Assembly: GCA_039111635.1 (NCBI GenBank)
Contig: JBCAQO010000006.1
Span: 620,001-684,000 of the forward strand
Direction: 5' to 3'
DNA from: Heterobasidion occidentale
Lineage: Eukaryota; Basidiomycota; Agaricomycetes; Russulales; Bondarzewiaceae
Length of the DNA: 64,000 nt
The notes under the pieces were generated by a model. That model ran no database searches, was not told the DNA's origin, and saw nothing but the letters and a program-made list of their open reading frames with translations. The position numbers and the translations under genes are program-made. This document shows, in pieces, positions 56,614 through 64,000 of the stretch (its first letter is position 1; each line of letters begins with the position of its first letter).

Positions 56614-59050
56614 ATGGCTTCCTCGGATGGCGGGAATTCTACCCGTACCGAAGCTACACCTGAGCAGGAAGTGCAGGTGCAAGCATTGCAGGCACTTGAC
56701 GAACTGTTGTCCCCGACAGGGACTCCACAACCTCAAAAAGACGCTTTTGTACGGGATTCAGTCGTGGAATCCGAGTTTGGCGAAGTCCGCCTCGACGACT
56801 CTCACTTCTCCACGGTATCGCTCAATGCGCGAGATAGCATGACAGCCATCAAGTCGCCTGTAGAGGAAACACTACCACACCGGTTCGGTGAGGATGGTCG
56901 GAGGACCACTATAGCAATTGGAGAGACTCCTCAGTCAAGTCCGCGACGGGCGAGTTTCATGCAGCACAAGAAGTCGGTGTCCTCAGGGTCAGCGAATCGA
57001 ACCTCGTACTTATTTCAGAAGATGGACTTGTCAAGAAGTCACGATGGAGGATCACAGAGAGGGAGTGTAGATGGGGCGCTGGCATTACAAGACGAGTACA
57101 ACCGCTCTCATGGCAGCGATTCTCAGGAGGACAATGGAGGAACGGGCGCTATAGACTGGGGTGAGTCTCTCATCGTTTATATATGAGCGGCTCAGTTGAC
57201 TTGACTTGCCTTGAACGAAAAGAGTTCTGGGGCTCGGTAGTGTCTGGTGAGTGCATTCGAACAAAAATAGATTTCTCTAGATCAAGCTCTTCAGATTACC
57301 AGACGTTTGCGTCGGAGAACGGAGACAGGCTTGCGCGTGCGATCGAGAAAGGCGTACCCGACAGTCTTCGCGGTATGATGTGGCAACTAATGTAGCTACT
57401 GTTCTTGGCTTTCAGCGCTTTACCATCCTGATTGATTATTTAGGTCAGCTTCCAAGGACGTAGAATTGGAAAACACATATATCAAGGTTCTCAAGGAGAG
57501 CAGTCCTCATGAGAAGGCAATCACACGCGACCTTGGCAGGTGAATACGGTACTTGTTTACGCGTTCTCTATATTGACACAGCTCAGAACTTTCCCTCATC
57601 ATACATTCTTCACGGACAATCAGGGCATTGGTCAAGAAAACCTCTTCAACGTATTGAAGGCATATTCAATGTACGTTCCTTTTCCCTTGTCTTACTGCAT
57701 GCGTTTCTTGACGTGCTCAAAAAGATATGATCCCCAAGTAGGCTATTGCCAGGGGCTTCCCTTTATCGTCGCTGTCCTCCTTCTCAACGTAAGACTCTTT
57801 ATTATTCAAAGTGCTATGCAAGTCGCTGACATTATTTTGTTCTTAGATGCCGGATGAAGAGGCCTTCTGCTTACTCGTCAGGCTGATGCACTCGTACGAC
57901 CTTCGAGGCCACTTCTTACCCGAGATGCCTAAGCTGCAACTGCATTTAGTGAGCATACACGTCTAGTGATATCTCGATTACGCTTACGCTTCTCATCTAG
58001 TTTCAGGTAACATCTGTGACTTAGCCTACAAGTTTTAAGCCTGATCATATGTGCAGTTCGACCGACTAATAGAGGAGATGCTTCCTGTCCTCCACATCCA
58101 CTTCTTGCGTCAAGGCGTCAAGTCGAGCATGTTCTGCTCCCAGTGGTTCTTGACGCTCTTCAGCTATCGGTGCGTCGTCATTGATATGTATCAGTCTTGA
58201 CACCAACCTTGTGATCACAGATTTCCTCATGAGATTGTGAACCGAATATTCGACAATGTCTTGGCTAGTGGCATCGAATCAATATTTGGCTTCAGTCTAG
58301 CTCTGCTGCAAAAGAACGAAGAGAAACTGCTTGAGCTTAAATTCGACCAGATTGTCGCGTTCCTCAATACCCAAATCGTTGACACATACCTCGTACGTGT
58401 TGAGTTTTGTGTGCACAATAGCGCTGCTCCTATATTCCTTCCAGGAGCCGTCCCCCGAAGGCAGCGATTCGAAGCCGACATACAGAGTAGATGATTTTGT
58501 GCAAGATGCAATGTCCACCAAGATCACATCTTTCATGCTTGACTCGTACACCCATGAATACAACGAGATGATTCGGGTAAGAGAAGCCCACATACTGGAA
58601 ATGGAGGCCTTGCGCACCAGCAATCGCAATTTGTCTTTACAAGTGTGCGTATGGTTTTCATCGTCCCGTCCATTTAATCAGGACTAAACCTTTTCACTAT
58701 ATGAATAGTAACACATTGGAAACCAGCCTTGCTCAACTGAATCAAGAGCATGTCGACCTTCTCGTGAGCTTTTGGTTATGAACAGGAATACCGATGCCAT
58801 GCTGACCGAGTTAGCAGAATGAACTTGTTGCAGCGCGGTTACGACACGAAGAGCTCGAGGGCGAACTGGTTCGATACAAGTTGCTGTGAGTGGCCTGATC
58901 ATGCACTTGTGAATCGGCTTCTGAAAGTCTCGTAGATATGCCGAGTCTGTGCACCAAAATGAGGATGCGCTTTCCGGACATCGTATCTCTCTGTCTGTGA
59001 GCAGACCGGCCAGCGGAAGTCCCAGCCTTCGCAGCCTGATTTCGAGATAG
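56614..59050 (+). CDS. TBC-domain Rab GTPase-activating protein
   Basis: The disordered N-terminus is rich in Ser/Glu/Gln (MASSDGGNSTRTEATPEQ). The TBC domain begins near EFWGSVVSDYQTFASEN with KGVPDSLRGMMWQLM. It has the arginine finger motif IxxDxxR (AITRDLGRTFPHH) and the glutamine finger YCQG (VGYCQGLPFIVAVLLL), then MPDEEAFCLLVRLMHSYDLR, HFLRQGVKSSMFCSQWFLTL and FSYRFPHEIVNRIFDN. A coiled coil follows (EALRTSNRNLSLQVNTLETS, LRHEELEGELVRYKLL), and the end is PSLRSLISR. Both catalytic fingers are present, so it should inactivate a Rab GTPase in membrane traffic. The layout resembles the Gyp5/EVI5 group. It has about ten small introns. Confidence 0.9.
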
Positions 59051-59301
59051 AGTGGGCGACGCTGCATCAGTGTTCATGCAGTGCTAGTGCTCAGTTTTGC
59101 TGATTATGTCTTCTTACGTTCTATACCTGTGCATATATCCTTGTTGTTTCTCATTCAATAGCATATCTCTGGGGCGTGTTGCAGTAGAGAACTTGAGTGG
59201 CCCTACAATATACACGCTGACTTCTTGGCCTGACATTCCTGAGCTCGGCTGTAGCCGATCCGCGTTCCTTTGCCTATGACCACCCATCCCTTTCTGCCTC
59301 T

Positions 59302-61833
59302 ATGCAATTATTGTCCCGTGGATTGTTGCGGTCTAGACATTCCTTACCTGCCTCCTCTTCCTTGTCGAACAGATTTCTCAGTCGCTGGCCGTCTCGTTTT
59401 ATCAAGCCGCATAAAGCTAGACAACCATCTAATGGAAAACCATGGTTGGCGTACGCCAGTGCATTCGCGCTCATTTCGGGATCAAGTTGGGTAGCGTATG
59501 AAAATTATCAACCTTTTCGGCATGCATTGTTGGCTGCTGTGAGGTGTTCGAGGGTCGCTGGTATGTCTATTTTGGCACTCTCTGAATCGAGGAAGTGCTT
59601 AACAGGTCGCTGGATGCTCAATAGAGGCCGCGATCGCTGGTGCTGTCGATTACAAGTACACATTTGCACAGACTTATGCGTCGGAAAAGGAGCAGTTACA
59701 CGCGTACTCCCAATGCCATCTTCGTAGTGCAAGACGTGTGTTGAAGGCCTTGTTAGCGAATGGAGGTGAGTCGCGTGCAGACTTCGTCATCCTGAGGAAC
59801 GTTTAAGCAGGCGCGAAAAGGGGTATTCATCAAGCTCGGGCAGCACATGGCATCTTTGTGCGTATCTCCTCACACGTCATACCGTGAATATTCTGATGGA
59901 CGCACAGGGTAGTTTTACCTCCAGTGGACGCGCACGATGCGCCCGCTCCAAGATCAATGCGTGCCAACTCCATATGAAGCAGTCGGAGATCTTTTTATGT
60001 CTGAGATGGGCCAGCCCATGGACGAGCTGTTTGACTCCTTCGATCCGGAGCCTATTGGGGTCGCCAGTCTCGCGCAAGTGCATCTGGGACATCATCGAAA
60101 GTCTGGGAAGACTGTTGCAGTGAAGGTGAGCTTCATTTTCTAATTGGTCATTCAGGCGGTCCTGACACTGTACGTAGCTGCAACATCCTCACTTGGCCGA
60201 GTTCTGTGAGATTGACATGGAGATGGTCGAAGTGACATTGGGTGAGCTGGACCAGAAGCTTGTTATACGGGTTCCTTGATGAAACGAACGCATATAGGTT
60301 GGATCAAGCGCTGGTTCCCTGACTTTGAGTTTACATGGCTTGGGGAAGAGATGCGTGAGAACTTGCCGAAAGAAATGGACTTCGTCCACGAAGCACGAAA
60401 TGCCCAACGTGCAGACAACGACTTCAAAGACATGCGCACCTCGCTGTACATTCCCGAAGTCATCGCAGCGACCAAGCGAGTCTTGATCATGGAGTTTATC
60501 GAGGGCGCTCGGGTAGATGACCTCGCGTATCTGGCGAAACACAATATCGATAGGAACAAAGTCTCCTTGGAATTGGCCAGAATATTCTCACAGATGGTGT
60601 ATCTGAACGGGTGGTTTCATGCAGTGGGTTAAAGTTTCGCTTTTTTTATTTCAATAAACATGTTGATTTTTTTCACGGTAGGACCCACATCCAGGTATGT
60701 TTTTTTGTCTGTCTAATCGTACCTGAACCTCTGAGGTGAATCCTCCATCTCTCAGGGAACCTTCTCATACGTCCCAGGCCGTCGATATCCAAGTCTCCTT
60801 ATAACTTCGAAATCGTCCTCCTCGACCACGGACTCTATTTCGACCTGGACACTGCCCTGCGGATAAATTACAGCAAATTATGGCTTTCGTTGATCGCACC
60901 ATCCTCGCCAGATGTAATTGCAGACAGACGCAAATATGCTGAGCTTGTTGGAAACATTGGGCCCGATTTGGTTCGTGGCTCTGTAACGGCGTTGTTTGCT
61001 CTACTGATCGTTCCTATTTGTTCAGTATCCTGTCTTCGAAGCGGCGCTTACAGGTATGAAACATATCTAACAGAATGCCATCTGTATCTCATACATGTTT
61101 ACTTGGCAACGCAGGTCGAGCGACGATGGCTGACGGTCCAGATGCCGAACCTGACGAGGTGGAGAAGCAATCGTCCTTCAGGCGCGCGTCTAGCATGCTC
61201 GAGCTCATGCCGCAAACAGAAGAAGAGATGGAAGCCATTCGAAATGCGGTCATCACGCGTGAGGGACTCTTGCTCTCCGTTTTCAATGTTCTGCGGAGAG
61301 TGCCTAGAAGAGTGCTTATGGTATTCAAACTTAATGATTTGACGCGGTGAGCATCGTTTCGTTCGTCTAGGACCATCTCTCATCCTGACCTACAATGTAG
61401 GAGCCTTGATCACGCGTTGGCGACCACACACTCAAAAGTCGGTATCTAGTATATGCGCTTGTCCCGCGAGCCTCATTGACCTTCTACTGTTAGATTCGTG
61501 TCTTCATCATTACCGCCAAGTACTGTACCAGTGCCGTTTGGCAGGATGATAGAAAACGGCTCATAGATGTGATGCGGGAAAGAGGACTGTTCTCGCCAGG
61601 CATACTGGTAGAGTATTTCAGCAGCTGGTGGTGAGTTCACTCTGCGTCCTATAGGCGGCGAGGTTTTCATGACGTTTTGGTGTAGGAAATACGAAAAGCT
61701 GTATAGATCGCTCATCATTGTCGAGACGTTTATGGATCTCCAGGCTTATGCTCGCAAGACTGCTGCCTGGGCTCGAGGGTTGTGGGACAAGGGTTTCGAA
61801 GGAGCGCATCTGGCAGCCGCAGGCTTAGCATAA
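59302..61833 (+). CDS. ABC1/ADCK (UbiB) kinase-like mitochondrial protein, Mcp2/ADCK1-like
   Basis: The N-terminal presequence is rich in Arg, Ser and Leu (MQLLSRGLLRSRHSLPASSS), followed by a short hydrophobic segment. The ABC1 family motifs are KLGQ (FIKLGQHMASL), PLQDQC, the Ala-rich loop equivalent GVASLAQVH with VAVK, the acidic ENLPKEMDFVHEARNA, IMEFIEGARVDD, DPHPGN and LLDHGLY. These proteins are atypical kinases linked to coenzyme Q and lipid balance in mitochondria. Between ASL and WTRTMRP the frame is awkward: an intron with donor GTATCT and acceptor CTCCAG keeps the frame but drops the usual VVLP piece, which is present one frame over. The end is EGAHLAAAGLA. Confidence 0.85.
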
Positions 61834-62006
61834 TGTTGATAGTACTTAATACCGAGCAGACTCCTGCGCGTGAACGATAGAGATATATTTTACAGATCAT
61901 AACACACGAGTGTAACTCGAGTAGAATACAGGGCGAGCAACAATGCGGTAGCTTCAAGATCTCAGGATTGCCGGAATGGAGTTGTGACGAGGATTTGGAG
62001 GATTTC

Positions 62007-62684
62007 TTATTTGGCTCGCTTGACCATCGTATCGATGATTGGGGCGCTCTGAACGAGAGTCTGCCACTGGGAGGCGATGCAACGTGAGTATATGCATCGA
62101 CGTTGAGGAAGCCAGGTCGATTGAACGCACTTGCTCAACGGACAGCGAGATACCCTTTTTGCCGGGTTTCTCGTCACCTGCATCCCCGTAGAATTCTCGA
62201 ATATCGACGTATGTTGTACCTTCAAAAAATGCCCTCAAATTCATAGTATGACCAGAAAGTGCGTGCGGGACAAACCCTTGAAAGACCGAACGGTGACGCG
62301 TCGCTTTTTCGCAAGCTCGATGTACTGGTCGCCTTCGTAGTTTTTTTGGATAGATGGAGCTTCTGCAGAGCCATCCTCCTCATTCGGGAGAGACGCCTGA
62401 ACGTGGTGGTTGAGAAGGAGGTGAGTTGGGCAGTGAAAACGACAAGGCGATTGACTTGCCTTCTTCAAGCTCTTGGACTTGGATTTTGCCAACGGCTCTT
62501 GCTCTTCGTCAGAAGACTCATCCTTTTCGACAGCCTTTTTCTTGCTGGATGGTATCTTTGGTTTCTGTTCTAGTAGGTACGTCTGAAGTTCACTTCGAGG
62601 TCATCGCGTCGCGCATACCTTCACCGATCTCGGCTTTGTGGTACCTTCGTCCACTGGCGAGGCGGGCTCCTTGCGCTTGACCAT
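62007..62684 (-). CDS. SUB1: Transcriptional coactivator PC4/Sub1
   Basis: The short basic and acidic N-terminus starts MVKRKEPASPVDEGTT. A Lys/Ser/Asp-rich segment (SSKKKAVEKDESSDEEQEPL) is typical of regulatory phosphorylation regions. The single-stranded DNA-binding PC4 domain is YIELAKKRRVTVRSFKG, TTYVDIREFYGDAGDEKPGK, KGISLSVEQWQTLVQ, ending APIIDTMVKRAK. Five exons; the intron after SLKK starts with GC (AAGAAG|GCAAGT). It acts with RNA polymerase II at promoters. It is divergent from the next gene across 279 bases. Confidence 0.93.
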
Positions 62685-62963
62685 GACAGAGCCGGGTGAG
62701 GCAGCAACGTCGAGTGCAGTGCGGGCAGTGTGCAGGCGCGTCGCGCGTCGTCGGGGGACGCGTCGGGTGCGTCTGTGGCTGGAGATGGAGGCGTGAGAGC
62801 GAACTGCTCGGCCAGATCAGCTTTCTCATCTGCGTCAGCTTCCTCGCCTCAGTGATTCCGACCACCTGCCCTCCCATTCCTCTCGTCTTCCACACCACGC
62901 AACTCCATCCCACAACAACAAGATCGGAGCTCACGATTCTCTTTCACGACGCGGTCGTGGAAA
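62685..62963. promoter_or_regulatory. Divergent promoter of SUB1 and TOM1
   Basis: The 279 bases between the two ATGs hold no gene and no clear TATA box. Pyrimidine-rich tracts lie on the TOM1 side (CTTCCTCGCC, CCCTCCCATTCCTCTC). Confidence 0.55.
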
Positions 62964-64000
62964 ATGAAGATCCTTCAGCGGACAAAGCGAGCTCTTCCGC
63001 CTGTAAGCATGACGTCTGCATTGTGAAGGGTGCCTGCGCGCGCTAACATATTTTGGCAGCTTCCACAGGTCGCGGAGCTCATCAACAAACTTTCCAACAC
63101 ACCAGATGAAGACTTGCACGAAGTATTGGGCAGGGTCGACGTGTGGACCTGGCCGAGATCCGACCTGAACGCATGGATTAAAGTACTCAACAAGTTCGAC
63201 GCCATCTTAGAAGATGTCATCCGCGATTACGACGTCGACAAGCTGCAAGTGAACGTCTTCACACCATCGACCAAGAAGACAGTATGCGAGATCCTGCGCT
63301 TCGAGAGGCTTCTGTTGGAGAACTCGACAAACAGAAAGACATTCAGTTCGTACGACGTGAGTTCTTTTTCTCTCTATTCATATCGGGTGGCGAGTGACGT
63401 ATTCACTCGATAGCGCATCAACGGTCTCCTCTCCTCATCTGATCTCGATGTCGTTGTGCTCGCTCTCAACCTCCTCCTGCGTCCCGCTCAACAATATTCC
63501 GCTCAACCCGCCGTCTCCCGAGCATTGAGCATTTCTACCCCTCGTCTCCAATCACTTGCCAAACGCTGGCCCAACCTCCGTGAATATGGCGTCAGCCTTG
63601 TCGACCTCGTCGCTCCCAAAGGTAAAGAGTCTGTCGAGGCTCTCCCTACTGAAGCTCGCGAAGTGCACTTCACATTCTACAAAAGAGACTCGTCCGTGCC
63701 CTCTAAGGACGGAGATGCATCGAAGGATATGGAGGTGGATGTCCTAGATGTTCCACAGACACCTCGTAAGGGATCGACTTCAGCATCGACAGGTCCGAGC
63801 GCCACCCATGCGCCTGGAGTCGTCAAATTACACGTTGATGTCCAGACATTGGAGTCGAAGCCCACCATGGACGTACTTGCTGATCTTACAGATGCGTTCA
63901 ACGTCCCCGAAGAAGAGAGATTTGAGCTCATGTGCCGCATTCGCTCTGCGCAAGTGCTTCTGCCCGGTCGGGACGAAGATCGGGAGAAGCTAGTCATTAT
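62964..64000 (+). CDS. TOM1: HECT E3 ubiquitin ligase Tom1/HUWE1-like, N-terminal part (cut by window end)
   Basis: Exons 62964-63002, 63060-63356 and 63414 onward; the gene runs off the right edge. It starts MKILQRTKRALPP, then LPQVAELINKLSNTPDEDLH, VWTWPRSDLNAWIKVLNKFD, ILEDVIRDYDVDKLQVN, ILRFERLLLENSTNRK, DLDVVVLALNLLLRPAQQYS and RLQSLAKRWPNL. This is the conserved armadillo-like DUF908 start of the very large Tom1 family, which ubiquitinates nuclear and ribosomal quality-control substrates. The catalytic HECT domain would lie about 9-10 kb further right. Confidence 0.92.

Overview
This window is nuclear DNA from a filamentous basidiomycete, most likely a white-rot agaricomycete such as a Polyporales species. 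The evidence is many small GT-AG introns of about 43-80 bases, basidiomycete-type BTB/POZ and seven-helix membrane families, tandem cytochrome P450 genes, and a secreted class II manganese peroxidase. I found no bacterial, viral or CRISPR features. Exon coordinates come from reading frames and splice signals by eye, without transcript data.

Layout. 0-10 kb: five BTB/POZ paralogs on the minus strand. All five have a broken reading frame. They are separated by two kinds of duplicated spacer, one of which carries copies of the promoter and 5' end of the next gene. 10.6-14.1 kb: very GC-rich, with a membrane protein gene and a polyglutamine Smr-domain gene. 14.7-17.9 kb: a tandem pair of seven-helix membrane protein genes, one intact and one decayed. 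18.3-26 kb: three more Smr-domain paralogs with a membrane-anchor start, one intact and two broken. The 3' flank of the last is split by an 854-base retroposon with a 14-base target-site duplication. 26.8-29.8 kb: a third seven-helix gene and a J-domain gene. 30.4-38.9 kb: three tandem P450s, the middle one a pseudogene. 39.5-46.4 kb: ornithine decarboxylase antizyme with a +1 frameshift site, ribosomal protein uS5 (RPS2) and a large low-complexity protein. 47.3-56.2 kb: bleomycin hydrolase, a fourth P450 and a short manganese peroxidase. 56.6-64 kb: conserved housekeeping genes (a TBC Rab GAP, a mitochondrial ABC1/UbiB kinase-like protein, a PC4/Sub1 coactivator, and the start of a Tom1/HUWE1 ubiquitin ligase).

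The left 39 kb is accessory and shaped by tandem duplication followed by decay. The right 25 kb is mostly single-copy conserved genes, with one lignin-degradation and oxidation island (P450 and manganese peroxidase, divergently arranged). The best-supported unusual feature is the antizyme recoding site UUU-UGA, which lies nine bases after an intron. The most informative genome-evolution feature is the retroposon, whose empty target site survives in a neighbouring paralogous copy.
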